Shown: positions 44,934 to 54,685, numbered from the stretch's first letter. The stretch: DNA of 64,000 nt from Moraxella sp. FZFQ2102 (GCF_024137865.1 NZ_CP099960.1:2272059-2336058); one strand, 5' to 3'. Notes: generated from the letters alone by a model not told the origin. Numbers and translations are program-made.

Positions 44934-45022
44934 AAAAAGTCCATTGGATGTTTAAAGTTTCATCATTTTAACATCTTTTTGTATCCTAGCCAATCAAACA
45001 CCGCAAAAATCATAAAATACAA

Positions 45023-45048
45023 AAAACCCCGATTGCAATCAGGGTTTT
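45023..45048 (-). terminator. Intrinsic terminator of the SDR gene
   Basis: AAAACCC-C-GATTG and CAATC-A-GGGTTTT form a 12 bp stem with one mismatch; the minus strand continues with TT. It lies 21 bp beyond the SDR stop. Confidence 0.8.
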
Positions 45049-45069
45049 AAATAGTCTATTACTCAAGTT

Positions 45070-45924
45070 TTAGATAAACTTAGTAATCACACGCAGTGGC
45101 AGATATTTCATCCCAAGACCAATCGGCAGCCACGGCCAAGCAGGGACATAAGCTTCATCGACTTTGGCCTCGATTGCTTTGATGATGACTTCTGCGCCTT
45201 CTTCTTCTTCGACTTCAAATGGCAAGTATTTTGCGCCGATGTTCAAATCGGTGCGCACATAACCAGGGTAGATCGTCGATACGGTAATCGGTAATTTTTC
45301 TTTGATCATGTCTGCGCGGATACCTTCAGCAAGGCTTGCAAGACCTGCCTTGGCAGCGGCATAAGTGGTCAGATGGCGTGGCAAGCCGCGCACCGCCGAC
45401 ATACTTGAGATGACCACCAACTGACCGCTATTTTGCGCGCGGAAAATCTGCATTGCCGCTTCACACTGCGCGATGGCGGCGATGAAATTGGTCTCAGCGG
45501 TCGCGCGATTGATGTTAAATCGTCCATGACCAATCACGCGGCTATCGCCCACTCCTGCATTGACGATGATTTTATCAATCGTGCCGATCTCTTTGGCGAA
45601 TGTGTCAAATACGGTGAAAATCTCATCATACTGGGTCACATCCAATCGCTTGGTATGCACCTTAACGCCATATTCTGCTTCAAGCTCGACTTTGAGTGCG
45701 TCCAGACGCTCAAGGCGGCGCGCACAAATCGCCAAATCATAGCCCAAAAATGCAAACTTACGCGCCATCATCGCACCCAAGCCACTGCTTGCGCCTGTGA
45801 TCAGTACGCATTTGCCCGTGCCGATACCGCGAATGTCGTTCAAGTCTTTGATTTTGCTGAATTGATTGGCGATTTTACGACCCAATTTATCCGCACGACC
45901 AAATAGTTCTTCTAATTTTTTCAT
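45070..45924 (-). CDS. Short-chain dehydrogenase/reductase
   Basis: This is an NAD(P)-dependent oxidoreductase of 284 aa. The Rossmann motif TGASSGLG starts at about residue 40, followed by the NAG motif (IIVNAGVG). The catalytic residues are S in VVISSMSA and Y-xxx-K in TYAAAK. An N-terminal extension of about 35 residues precedes the Rossmann fold. The substrate is unknown. It is a single gene, closed by its own terminator. Confidence 0.9.
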   Translation of the reverse strand: MKKLEELFGRADKLGRKIANQFSKIKDLNDIRGIGTGKCVLITGASSGLGAMMARKFAFLGYDLAICARRLERLDALKVELEAEYGVKVHTKRLDVTQYDEIFTVFDTFAKEIGTIDKIIVNAGVGDSRVIGHGRFNINRATAETNFIAAIAQCEAAMQIFRAQNSGQLVVISSMSAVRGLPRHLTTYAAAKAGLASLAEGIRADMIKEKLPITVSTIYPGYVRTDLNIGAKYLPFEVEEEEGAEVIIKAIEAKVDEAYVPAWPWLPIGLGMKYLPLRVITKFI

Positions 45925-45986
45925 TAAATACTCAAATGCAAAAAAATCGCTATTTTAGCACAATTTTTGTGCTTGCCAATGTGAAA

Positions 45987-46955
45987 TTATGGACGGTTCA
46001 GTTTGCTGATGGCGTGATTTGCCGTTTGCAAAGTCTTATCAAACACGCTAGAGATGCTGCTGCTCACTTGATCAGCTAGACCCAATTTTTCTGCCAAAGT
46101 AGGCTTACTGCGTGAGTGCAATGCAAAGACATTGTGCGTTTTCATTTTCTCGAGCAAATACGCATCTGATGTACCGATCTCATCACACAGACCTAAGTTT
46201 TTGGCATCTTCACCGAACCAAATCTCACCTGTGGCGATTTTATCAACATCAAGACTTGGGCGGTGCTTGGCGACAAATGCCTTAAATAGCTCATGAATAC
46301 GGTCAATGTCCGCTTGATATTTGGCGCGGTCTTCATCAGTATTTTCGCCAAACATCGTCACCGTGCGCTTATATTCGCCTGCAGTGAATTGCTCAAAATG
46401 AACATCGTGCTTTTTTAACACTTCATGAAAATTGGGCAGCTGACTGACCACGCCAACTGAGCCAAGCACGCCAAAATCACTGGCGATGATTTTATCGGCA
46501 GTACACGCCATCATATAGCCGCCACTGGCTGCGATTTTATCGACGCAGATGGTCAAGGTCAGCCCCGCTTGCTTAAGGCGCGCCAATTGCGCTGCCGCCA
46601 GACCATAGCTTGATACTTGACCGCCACCACTTTCTAGGCGCAAGACCACTTCATCACCTGCTTTGGCAATGCTGATGACCGTGCTGATCTCTTCGCGCAG
46701 ATGCGCTACGGCACTTGCCTTAATATCACCGTCAAAATCAAGCACATAGATGGTTTTATCATCTTTGCCATCAAGCGGCGTTTCTTTTTTATGTGCTTTT
46801 TCTTTGAGTAATTTTTTTAGTTTGCACAGCGGATTATCGGTCGCATCATCGCCGTGGCTGATGATTTCGCCAAATTGCTTTTGTGAGCGTTCTTGGTTCT
46901 TATTTAGGTGAATCAGTTGTAGCTCAACAGGTTTTTTGGCTGAATGAAATAGCAT
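45987..46955 (-). CDS. sohB: S49-family peptidase, SohB-like, without an N-terminal membrane helix
   Basis: It has 322 aa from MLFHSAKKP, where GGAAAACC gives a ribosome site; the frame opens 15 codons earlier. The catalytic serine lies in DKIAASGGYMMAC and the lysine in AGEYKR, with VLRLESGGGQV and VLGSVGVVSQ as in SohB. E. coli SohB begins with a membrane helix, but here the first ~90 residues are charged and polar with none. It may be cytoplasmic or peripheral. The upstream gap to the antiporter gene (about 120 bp) does not contain a lost helix in another frame that I could see. Confidence 0.9.
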   Translation of the reverse strand: MLFHSAKKPVELQLIHLNKNQERSQKQFGEIISHGDDATDNPLCKLKKLLKEKAHKKETPLDGKDDKTIYVLDFDGDIKASAVAHLREEISTVISIAKAGDEVVLRLESGGGQVSSYGLAAAQLARLKQAGLTLTICVDKIAASGGYMMACTADKIIASDFGVLGSVGVVSQLPNFHEVLKKHDVHFEQFTAGEYKRTVTMFGENTDEDRAKYQADIDRIHELFKAFVAKHRPSLDVDKIATGEIWFGEDAKNLGLCDEIGTSDAYLLEKMKTHNVFALHSRSKPTLAEKLGLADQVSSSISSVFDKTLQTANHAISKLNRP

Positions 46956-47078
46956 AGGTTTTCCAATGGGTTTTTTCAATATTAATAACTTGATAAGCAC
47001 AATTTATGGTGGTGATGCGCGCAGATTTAAAGGCATATTACAAAAGTAAACAAAACACGCAACACCGCCGTTTTTGAT

Positions 47079-48938
47079 CTATTTATCGCGATCAAGGTTT
47101 TTTAGTCCGACGCCACGCAAGCGACCTTTATTATCAATGTCTCGGACGATCAGCGACCAATGATCATTTAGGCGCACGGTATCACCTTTGACAGGTTCGG
47201 TGCTGAATTGTCCAAGCATGAACTCTTCGATGGTTTGGTTCTGTGCTGCGGTCAAACGCTCGATCAGCTCATCATCGACACCGCTTAGGCCTGTGACTTG
47301 TGGCGCAACCGTAAAGACATCAAGCGCACTGGCAACAGGCGGTAGGCGTGATAATTTGTTATTATTGGCAAGTGAGCGCGTGGCAAGATTATAAAACGGC
47401 AAATCTGAAATCAGCACATGGGGCGACAGCAGCCAATCGCCATAAAACTCGCTGTTCTTTTGGTATTGCGTCGCCGAGTTATTGAAAATCTTGGCAATGC
47501 TTGCCGCATAATCACCACGCAGCGCGTACCAAACGACATCGCCTGTTTTTAGGATGGTTTCATCATTGACCGACAGCAGTCGCTCATTACGCACGACGGC
47601 AAATACCGAAATGTCGTTCGAATTGACCTTGCTTGAAATGCCTTGTGGATGACGACCGATGGCAAATGCCCCCGGTTTGACTTCAAATTCATACAAGGTA
47701 ATATTCGCCTGATCACCGACCCAAATTTCATGTTCTGCCTTGGGCGCATTGTCCGTCGGTACCCACACGCGAAACAGTCGCGACATCATCGGAATGCTCG
47801 TACCTTGGGCAAGTAGCGATAAAATCACCACGCCAAAGGTAATGTTAAACGCCAAATCCGCACCAGGTACTTGCATGGTCACAGGAATGATCGCAAGGGT
47901 AATCGGCACTGCCCCGCGCAGACCCACCCATGAGATAAAGCTGATCTCACGAAAGCCGAAACGAAACGGCAGCAGCGATGATGCCACCGCGAACGGACGC
48001 GCGATGAATAGCAAAAATAGGAAAATCAATAGCGAATAATGCCATACTTCAAGGATGCTTGATGGCTTAACAAGCAAGCCTAATACCACGAACAGCACCG
48101 CTTGTGACAGCCATGCAAAGCTATCCATAACACGAAGCACATGTTCTGTGGCGCGTACTTTGGTATTGCCAATGACCACACCAGCAAGATACACCGCCAA
48201 AAAGCCTGAGCCGCCAAGCAAGTTCGTCGCCCCAAAAATCGCCATCCCTGCCGACATGATTAAGATGGCATACATACCATCAGCAAGATGGACTTTTGGC
48301 AATAGGCGCGACAATGCCCAACCCGCCACCAAGCCTGAGATTAAGCCGATACCAATTTGGCTGATCAGCATCAGCACCAAATCGCCGATGCCTTGACTGG
48401 TTGGATCAAGATTCAGCGCAATCATCGCTGTAACAAGCAAGATCGCCAAGGGGTCGTTTGCGCCCGATTCGATCTCAAGCGTGGCTTGCACACGGTCATT
48501 GAGCTTGACACCGCCATGACGAAGCAGTGAGAAAACTGCCGCCGCGTCCGTTGAGCCGACGATCGCCGCCATCAATACGCCCAATCTCCAATCGACACCA
48601 AGTAGCCATGTGGCGAACACACCAAGCACCGCCACGGTTGCAAATACACCCCAGCTTGCCAAAGTCACCGCAGGCTTAAGCCCCACACGGAACGAATGCA
48701 AAGAAGTGCGCAAACCGCCATCGAGCAAAATACACGCCAATGCCGCCTGACCGATAAAGTTGGCAAGATTGTAATCGGCAAACTGAATGCCCATCACCCC
48801 TTCTTCGCCAGCAAGCATCCCCACTGCCAAAAAGAACAGTAACAACGGCACGCCCAATCGCGCGGATAAGGTGCTGGTCATGATACTGATAAAAATCAAT
48901 ATCGATGCGACGACATAAAAGATATTTAAGGTACCCAT
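47079..48938 (-). CDS. cvrA: Potassium/proton antiporter, CvrA/NhaP2 type (CPA1 with TrkA-C)
   Basis: It has 619 aa. About 12-13 membrane helices span residues 5-390, with the ion-site region IVGSTDAAAVFSLL and ESGANDPLAILL, plus WVGLRGAVPITLA. A cytoplasmic RCK-C/TrkA-C domain (about 410-490) and a C-terminal extra domain follow, as in CvrA/YcgO, which exports potassium under low osmolarity. The ATG has only a distant AGGA. It lies upstream of sohB on the same strand. Confidence 0.9.
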   Translation of the reverse strand: MGTLNIFYVVASILIFISIMTSTLSARLGVPLLLFFLAVGMLAGEEGVMGIQFADYNLANFIGQAALACILLDGGLRTSLHSFRVGLKPAVTLASWGVFATVAVLGVFATWLLGVDWRLGVLMAAIVGSTDAAAVFSLLRHGGVKLNDRVQATLEIESGANDPLAILLVTAMIALNLDPTSQGIGDLVLMLISQIGIGLISGLVAGWALSRLLPKVHLADGMYAILIMSAGMAIFGATNLLGGSGFLAVYLAGVVIGNTKVRATEHVLRVMDSFAWLSQAVLFVVLGLLVKPSSILEVWHYSLLIFLFLLFIARPFAVASSLLPFRFGFREISFISWVGLRGAVPITLAIIPVTMQVPGADLAFNITFGVVILSLLAQGTSIPMMSRLFRVWVPTDNAPKAEHEIWVGDQANITLYEFEVKPGAFAIGRHPQGISSKVNSNDISVFAVVRNERLLSVNDETILKTGDVVWYALRGDYAASIAKIFNNSATQYQKNSEFYGDWLLSPHVLISDLPFYNLATRSLANNNKLSRLPPVASALDVFTVAPQVTGLSGVDDELIERLTAAQNQTIEEFMLGQFSTEPVKGDTVRLNDHWSLIVRDIDNKGRLRGVGLKNLDRDK

Positions 48939-49411
48939 CGATGGCGGTATTCCTATCGGCTTAATAAAATATTAATAAAAAATAAGGAAAAGTAATTTTT
49001 TGTTCGGTGTAAAAAACACAACAATAACAACAGTTAAGCACTCAATTAAGTCATCATTGACACAACAGTCAAAACTTCTTTCAATCCTATCACAGCTTGA
49101 GTAAATAGACTACTAATAAATTAAAGTTTTTTAAAATTTTTCGGCGAAAAATTGATCAGATGAGCCATATCACAGGATAAGAACAAAACAGCATTGCAAT
49201 TTGAGATAAAAATCCATCAACAGCGGCAAATTGATGATATTTTTGTTAAAAATTAAAAAAATCCACACAAGATTACTTGCACCAATGCCGATAACAAGGC
49301 ATAATGTATGGTTTGACAACAACTTAATTTTCGTGGTGATTTTTGCTGTGCATTGATGGATATTGATGCGATTTTGGCAAATCACTGTTTTATTTTTTAA
49401 GGCAAATTTCT
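48939..49411. other. AT-rich gap between the divergent cvrA and aspS genes
   Basis: No coding potential is seen in these 473 bp; the frames present are short and lack ribosome sites. The segment near 49277-49305 holds the best aspS promoter. The cvrA promoter presumably lies in the first 150 bp, but no convincing hexamer pair was found. No tRNA or other RNA fold was recognised. Confidence 0.5.
49277..49305 (+). promoter_or_regulatory. Candidate aspS promoter
   Basis: TTGCAC (49277-49282), 17 bp, CATAAT (49300-49305). Transcription would start near 49312, leaving a leader of about 100 nt. Confidence 0.45.
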
Positions 49412-51208
49412 ATGATGCGTAGCACTTATTGCGGTCAGGTGACCGAAGCATTGATTGATCAAACCATTACCATCGCAGGCTGGGTACATCGTCGTCGTGA
49501 CCACGGTGGCGTAATTTTCCTAGATATGCGTGATCGTGAAGGCTTGTTGCAAGTGGTGATCGACCCTGACACCCCTGAAGCATTTGCTACTGCTGATGCT
49601 GCGCGTTCTGAATATTTGCTAAAAATCACTGGTCGTGTGCGCCGCCGCTATGAAGGCACTGAGAACCCAAACATGACCAGCGGTCAAGTTGAGCTTTTGG
49701 GTAAAGAGATTGAGCTACTTGCCAAAGCTGACACCCCACCATTCCCATTGAACGATGATAATATCACCGTCTCTGAAGAGCTGCGCCTAAAATACCGCTT
49801 CCTAGATATGCGCCGTCCAGAGATGCAAGAGCGCATGAAATTCCGCGCCAAGGCAACTTCAACCATCCGCCGCTATCTTGACGATCATGGCTTTTTGGAT
49901 GTAGAAACCCCTGTTTTGACCCGTGCAACTCCTGAAGGTGCGCGTGACTACCTAGTGCCATCGCGTACGCGTCCAGGTAATTTCTTCGCTCTACCACAGT
50001 CGCCACAGCTATTTAAGCAGCTATTGATGGTGGCAGGTTTTGACCGTTATTATCAAATCGCCAAGTGCTTCCGCGATGAAGACTTGCGCGCGGATCGTCA
50101 GCCAGAATTTACTCAGGTGGATATCGAGACTTCATTCCTATCAGATGATGAGATCATGGATATCGCTGAAGGCTTGACCAAAGATCTGTTCAAAACCATG
50201 CTGAACATCGAATTTGACACCTTCCCACGCATGACTTATGCCGATGCAATGCGCGACTATGCGTCTGATAAGCCTGATTTGCGCATTCCATTGAAATTGG
50301 TCGATGTTGCTGACATCATGCAGTCTGTTGAATTCAAAGTATTCTCAGGTCCAGCCCAAGATCCAAAAGGTCGTGTGGCTGCCCTACGCGTACCAAATGG
50401 TGCGGAAATGAGCCGTAAGCAAATCGATGATTACACCAAATTTGTCGGCATCTATGGTGCAAAAGGTCTGGCTTATATCAAAGTCAATGATGTCAATAAA
50501 ATTAACAATGGCGTCGATCAAGAATCAGGCCTACAATCACCAATCATCAAAAACATGACCGATGAAGTGCTTGTTGAATTGATCCGCCGCACCGAAGCAC
50601 AAACTGGCGACATCATCTTCTTTGGTGCTGACAAAACCAAAGTGGTCAATGATGCGATGGGCGCACTGCGTGTGAAAATCGGTACTGATTTGAATATGTT
50701 TACCTGTGAGTGGGCGCCGCTATGGGTTGTTGATTTCCCAATGTTCGAAGAAACTGACGATGGCAAATGGACTTCGGTTCACCACCCATTCACTCGTCCA
50801 AAAGGCTCAGTTGAAGAGCTGAAAAACAGCCCAGAAACCGCACTGTCAATCGCTTATGATATGGTGCTAAACGGTACTGAGATCGGCGGTGGTTCACTGC
50901 GTATCAATACCGTCGAGATGCAAGAAGCAGTCTTTGATGCACTTGGCATTTCTAAAGAAGAAGCGGAGCTGAAGTTTAAGTTCCTAATGGATGCGCTACG
51001 CTTCGGTGCGCCACCACACGGCGGCTTGGCATTTGGCTTGGATCGCTTGATCATGCTGATGGTGGGCGCAAGCTCAATCCGTGATGTGATTGCCTTCCCG
51101 AAAACTAAAACTGCTGACTGTCCATTGACCGAAGCCCCTGCTGCTGTTGATAATAAGCAGCTGCGCGAGCTGGGCATTCGTATCCGCGAAAAAGAAAAAT
51201 CAGAATAA
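49412..51208 (+). CDS. aspS: Aspartyl-tRNA synthetase, predicted non-discriminating
   Basis: This class II synthetase has 598 aa. Motifs seen are [17 protein letters not shown] (motif 2 region) and [13 protein letters not shown] (motif 3). The anticodon-binding domain reads [12 protein letters not shown], with H31, and G82 is present in RRRYEG. These are the residues reported for the non-discriminating Pseudomonas aeruginosa enzyme; E. coli has Leu at the first position. It should therefore also charge tRNA-Asn with Asp for GatCAB amidation. Two adjacent ATGs are possible starts. An acyltransferase gene follows after 6 bp. Confidence 0.97.
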   Translation: MMRSTYCGQVTEALIDQTITIAGWVHRRRDHGGVIFLDMRDREGLLQVVIDPDTPEAFATADAARSEYLLKITGRVRRRYEGTENPNMTSGQVELLGKEIELLAKADTPPFPLNDDNITVSEELRLKYRFLDMRRPEMQERMKFRAKATSTIRRYLDDHGFLDVETPVLTRATPEGARDYLVPSRTRPGNFFALPQSPQLFKQLLMVAGFDRYYQIAKCFRDEDLRADRQPEFTQVDIETSFLSDDEIMDIAEGLTKDLFKTMLNIEFDTFPRMTYADAMRDYASDKPDLRIPLKLVDVADIMQSVEFKVFSGPAQDPKGRVAALRVPNGAEMSRKQIDDYTKFVGIYGAKGLAYIKVNDVNKINNGVDQESGLQSPIIKNMTDEVLVELIRRTEAQTGDIIFFGADKTKVVNDAMGALRVKIGTDLNMFTCEWAPLWVVDFPMFEETDDGKWTSVHHPFTRPKGSVEELKNSPETALSIAYDMVLNGTEIGGGSLRINTVEMQEAVFDALGISKEEAELKFKFLMDALRFGAPPHGGLAFGLDRLIMLMVGASSIRDVIAFPKTKTADCPLTEAPAAVDNKQLRELGIRIREKEKSE

Positions 51209-51214
51209 TTACTG

Positions 51215-52141
51215 ATGTCTTTGGGTTTTATTAAGCACATACCGCTGCCAATCCTAAATGGATTGGTGGCTGTTGCTACTTATGTATGCCATACTTTTAA
51301 TCTAAGCATCTATCGCAGTATCAATGCCAATCTGATATTGGTCGATCCAACGATGGATGCCCATCTGCGTGCAGCGACTGCCAAACGCATCTTAAGAAAC
51401 CAACTACAAAACACCCTAAGCAGCGCACTGTGCTGGGCGCATCCACCTGAATGGTCCATCCAACAAATCACCAAAATCCATAACCGCGAAGTGCTAGAAG
51501 CTGGCTTTGCCAATGACAAAGGTATGCTGATCATCGTACCGCACCTAGGCGTGTGGGAGATGATGAATGCATGGGTCAGCCAATACGGTGCTTTGACCAT
51601 CATGTATAAACCTGTCAAAAATCCCAAGATTGACGCGTTTATGCGTGCAAGCCGTGAACGCATTGATGCAAGCTTAGTACCGACCGATGCCACTGGTGTA
51701 AAGGCGATTTTTAAGACGCTCAAAGACAGCGGCTTTAGTGTGCTGCTGCCTGATCATGTGCCTGATCCATCTGGTGGCGTGGTTGTGCCGTTTTTTGGTA
51801 TTGAAACCATGACCAGTACGCTTGCATCCAAGCTTGCTGCCAAGACAGGCTGCGCCTTGGTTGGCTTAAGCTGTGTCAAGCGCAGTGACGGTGATGGCTA
51901 TGAGATGTTCTGCGATGCGCTCACTGATACCGATTTGTATCATAAAGATCCAGAGATCGCGACAAGTGCGCTCAATCGTGCGATGGAGCAGATGATTCAT
52001 CGCCACTTCGAGCAGTATATGTGGGGCTATCGTCGCTTTAAACATACACCGCTAGCACTCAATCCATATCTGCTTGCGCCTGATGAGCTTCACGCGCTCG
52101 CCATCCAACTTAAGCAACGAACCAAGGAATGCCATGACTGA
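51215..52141 (+). CDS. LpxL/HtrB-type lipid A acyltransferase family protein
   Basis: It has 308 aa. The family motif H-x4-E is in PHLGVWEM, with the later LLPDHVPDPSGGVVVPFFG and the C-terminal QYMWGYRRFKH region also typical. These enzymes add secondary fatty acids to lipid A at the inner membrane. It starts 6 bp after aspS and its stop overlaps the next gene by 8 bp, so all three may be co-transcribed. Which acyl position it serves cannot be told; LpxL, LpxM and LpxX-type names are all possible. Confidence 0.88.
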   Translation: MSLGFIKHIPLPILNGLVAVATYVCHTFNLSIYRSINANLILVDPTMDAHLRAATAKRILRNQLQNTLSSALCWAHPPEWSIQQITKIHNREVLEAGFANDKGMLIIVPHLGVWEMMNAWVSQYGALTIMYKPVKNPKIDAFMRASRERIDASLVPTDATGVKAIFKTLKDSGFSVLLPDHVPDPSGGVVVPFFGIETMTSTLASKLAAKTGCALVGLSCVKRSDGDGYEMFCDALTDTDLYHKDPEIATSALNRAMEQMIHRHFEQYMWGYRRFKHTPLALNPYLLAPDELHALAIQLKQRTKECHD

Positions 52142-52880
52142 TACCAACTACATCATCTGCATGAAATGGGGTACCAAATACGGGCCAGAATATGTCAATC
52201 GCCTGTACAATATGGTCGCGCGTAACATCACCCTGCCCTTTACCATGGTGTGCCTGACCGATGATTCGACAGGTATCCGCGATGAAGTGGTTTGCCATCC
52301 CATTCCTGAACTGAATCTGCCAAGCAACATCCCTGAGCGCGGTTGGAAAAAACTCACCACTTTTAAGCCTGATTTATATGGTCTAAAAGGTACGGCGCTG
52401 TTTTTGGACATTGACATTGTCATCATTGGCAATATCGATGCGTTCTTCACTCATCAGGCTGAACATGATGACAGTGTGATGATCATTCGTGACTGGAAAA
52501 AGCCGTGGCGCATGGTGGGCAATAGCTCAGTATATCGCTTTAAGGTAGGCTACAATACTTATCCGCACTTACTTGAATATTTTGAAAATAATTTTGAAAA
52601 AATTCGCAGTGAAGTGCGCCATGAGCAAGCCTTTTTATCCAATTATCTGCGTGAGCATCACCACCTAGAATACTGGGATCCGACATGGTGTGTCAGCTTT
52701 AAATATCATTGCCTGCACAAGATTCCTTTGGCATATTTTCTACCACCGAAAAAACCTACCGATGCCAAAATCGTCATTTTTCATGGTGAAATCAATCCGC
52801 CCGATGCCATCAAAGGCGGTGGTGGTAAATGGTATCGCTATGTCTTGCCAAGTGCCTGGATTAAGGATGCGTGGCAGTAG
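52134..52880 (+). CDS. Glycosyltransferase-like protein, GT-A fold
   Basis: It has 248 aa from MTDTNYIICMKWGTKYG, with AAGGA five bases before the ATG, inside the end of the acyltransferase gene. The metal/sugar-nucleotide motif is DID in ALFLDIDIVIIG. GNSSVYRF, a histidine in RHEQAFLSNYL and the C-terminal VIFHGEINP resemble GT8-like transferases. It may act in lipooligosaccharide synthesis, given the acyltransferase neighbour; the sugar and acceptor are unknown. It ends 120 bp before a terminator. Confidence 0.75.
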   Translation: MTDTNYIICMKWGTKYGPEYVNRLYNMVARNITLPFTMVCLTDDSTGIRDEVVCHPIPELNLPSNIPERGWKKLTTFKPDLYGLKGTALFLDIDIVIIGNIDAFFTHQAEHDDSVMIIRDWKKPWRMVGNSSVYRFKVGYNTYPHLLEYFENNFEKIRSEVRHEQAFLSNYLREHHHLEYWDPTWCVSFKYHCLHKIPLAYFLPPKKPTDAKIVIFHGEINPPDAIKGGGGKWYRYVLPSAWIKDAWQ

Positions 52881-52929
52881 TTTGATGGTTTGATATTTAT
52901 AATTGTTTGATTTTAAACAAGATTTGTGG

Positions 52930-52947
52930 GGATGTATTGCATACGCC
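52930..52947. repeat. Single REP-like palindrome
   Basis: GGATGTATTGCATACGCC is an imperfect palindrome related to the GTGCGT/ATGCACC family at 6.95 and 14.9 kb. It lies between the glycosyltransferase stop and its terminator. Confidence 0.4.
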
Positions 52948-53001
52948 TAGGATGATTTTGCTTGAACTTAAACTAACCACACACAGACTTTGTGTATAAA
53001 T

Positions 53002-53026
53002 AAAGGGTGTATCAAACACCCTTTTT
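53002..53026. terminator. Intrinsic terminator
   Basis: AAAGGGTGT and ACACCCTTT form a 9 bp stem with a 5 nt loop followed by TT on the plus strand. It lies between the convergent glycosyltransferase and ribbon-helix-helix genes. Confidence 0.88.
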
Positions 53027-53038
53027 AGTGCCTATGGC

Positions 53039-53209
53039 TTATTTAAACATATCGCCTTGGCGGTTTTTCTTAACATAATCAATCATGCAATCGCGCAACA
53101 GCTGGCTTGCGGTGCGGTTATTGGCTTTGGCGGCTTTTTTAAATTGCTCTACCAAATTTTTATCAACACGCATATTAAAAGTGGTCATTTCATCGTGTTT
53201 GTCTGTCAT
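53039..53209 (-). CDS. Small ribbon-helix-helix protein (antitoxin-like, orphan)
   Basis: It has 56 aa from MTDKHDEMTTF; TTGGAG precedes the ATG by 8 nt. The strand TTFNMRVDKNLVEQF and two helices (KKAAKANNRTASQLLRD and CMIDYVKKN) fit the ribbon-helix-helix fold of CopG/DinJ-type antitoxins and small repressors. No toxin gene adjoins it on either side, only 82 bp upstream and a terminator downstream. It is either a solitary regulator or a remnant of a toxin-antitoxin pair. Confidence 0.7.
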   Translation of the reverse strand: MTDKHDEMTTFNMRVDKNLVEQFKKAAKANNRTASQLLRDCMIDYVKKNRQGDMFK

Positions 53210-53291
53210 GCGACTGCTCCAAGAACTCATAAAAATTGCCAATTATACAGGCTAAATATACACCTTGCAAGGACAAAATATATTTAAATTT

Positions 53292-53750
53292 CTAAACAAT
53301 AGGTTTACGACGATAAAACAAAATCCCTGGAATGGACAATCCTAGCACCAATGCTGAAATCACAAAAATCGCATCGAAAAAATAGCGCATCATCAGCACA
53401 AACAGCTCCATACTGAAGCCAAAATAGCCAATTTGCACCATGCTCACCATTGCCTTATACGCGGTGATCCCTGGCATCATGCAGATTAAGCTTGGCACGA
53501 TCAGCGCCTTAGGCGGCAGCTTACACTGCTGGGCATAATACACGCCCAAAAAGCTGCCTACCATCGCACCAAAAAAGGTCGCCACCGCCAAATGAATCTC
53601 AAAGGCAAGCATCACATATTTGATACCGACACCGAGCGCCGTCACCAATAGCGCATGGCGGATGTATGCTTTTGGTAAGGTGAACATCAAGCACCAACCG
53701 ATGGTGATGATGCACGATAAGGCGATTTTTTCGAGCAAATCAAACAGCAT
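53292..53750 (-). CDS. yjjB: ThrE-type exporter half, YjjB-like (DUF3815)
   Basis: This membrane protein has 152 aa and four or five helices, matching E. coli YjjB (157 aa). YjjB and YjjP together correspond to the single-chain threonine/serine exporter ThrE; in E. coli they have been linked to succinate export. The segments FFGAMVGSFLGVYYAQ and PSLICMMPGITAYKAM are family-typical. Its ATG overlaps the yjjP stop (ATGA). It is the last gene of the yacG-argD-yjjP-yjjB unit. Confidence 0.88.
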   Translation of the reverse strand: MLFDLLEKIALSCIITIGWCLMFTLPKAYIRHALLVTALGVGIKYVMLAFEIHLAVATFFGAMVGSFLGVYYAQQCKLPPKALIVPSLICMMPGITAYKAMVSMVQIGYFGFSMELFVLMMRYFFDAIFVISALVLGLSIPGILFYRRKPIV

Positions 53751-54685
53751 CACAGCCCCCAATGCGGAATTTGTAATAAAATCAGCGCAATGACAATGCC
53801 CACACACGCCGATAAGGTCAGCATCGTGGCGAACATCCAACGCCCCACGCCCATATTGATATAGCCCTTTAGGATGTCAGACAGCGCATTGATGATGGGA
53901 AAGCCTGGTACGAGCAGCAAAATGCTTGATGCCACAGCGATGTCGCCATTATCGCCAAGCTGCATAAAATAAGTCAGCGCACCAAGGACGGTTGCGACAA
54001 ATGCCGTGATAATGACCACGACAAAAGGATTGAAATGATGCGCGGATAAATACATCTTGGTGCGCATCGCCACAAAGCCTGCGACCAAAGTCACCGCCGC
54101 AATCGGTAAATCACCGCCATTTAAATACGCAAAGCACGCACAAGACAAGCCGACAAACAGCGACATCACATTATTCGGATAGGCAAATCGCCCCATGTTA
54201 TCCAAGGCAGTATCGGTATCGGCGATCAGCTTATCCTGCTCATCACTGCTTAGAATGCTTAACTGCGCACCCTTTTTCTGCTCAGCTTGCAGAACCACCT
54301 GCTGAATATTGACCAAAATGCTGACATTGATGCCTTGATGCACGGTATTTCGCACAGTGGTGATGCAGCGGCCTTGATACAGCGTCGTCAAAGTCACGGC
54401 ATTGAACGATAGACCACACTCCACCCCATCGACACCTAGCGCGACGCCAAGCCGCTTAGTCAGATCAACCACAACAGCCGACTCGCCGCCATATTGCATC
54501 AGTAGCAGTGCGCAGCGGATGCACAATCGCGTGATACGCTGCTGCTGTTGGTAAGTGATGCGCGCTGTTGCCTTGCCATCATTGAATAGGACAGCAGGCA
54601 CAGTGCCATCGGTAAGAGTATCAACCAAGCCTGTGTAAGCTGTTTGGCTATCGGCAGAATTATCAAGGGGTGCACTGGTATTCAT
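53750..54685 (-). CDS. yjjP: ThrE-type exporter half, YjjP-like (DUF1212)
   Basis: It has 311 aa against about 256 in E. coli; the extra length is a polar N-terminus of about 35 residues. A soluble domain (about 40-165) precedes five membrane helices. The family segment NALSDILKGYINMGVGR is near the C-terminus. It begins 23 bp after the argD stop and overlaps yjjB. Transport of an amino acid or dicarboxylate is inferred from the family. Confidence 0.88.
   Translation of the reverse strand: MNTSAPLDNSADSQTAYTGLVDTLTDGTVPAVLFNDGKATARITYQQQQRITRLCIRCALLLMQYGGESAVVVDLTKRLGVALGVDGVECGLSFNAVTLTTLYQGRCITTVRNTVHQGINVSILVNIQQVVLQAEQKKGAQLSILSSDEQDKLIADTDTALDNMGRFAYPNNVMSLFVGLSCACFAYLNGGDLPIAAVTLVAGFVAMRTKMYLSAHHFNPFVVVIITAFVATVLGALTYFMQLGDNGDIAVASSILLLVPGFPIINALSDILKGYINMGVGRWMFATMLTLSACVGIVIALILLQIPHWGL

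Noticed and set aside
45987..47078. A frameshift hiding a SohB membrane helix
   Set aside because: The gap before the gene is short and no hydrophobic segment is encoded in another frame there; the anchor seems genuinely absent.
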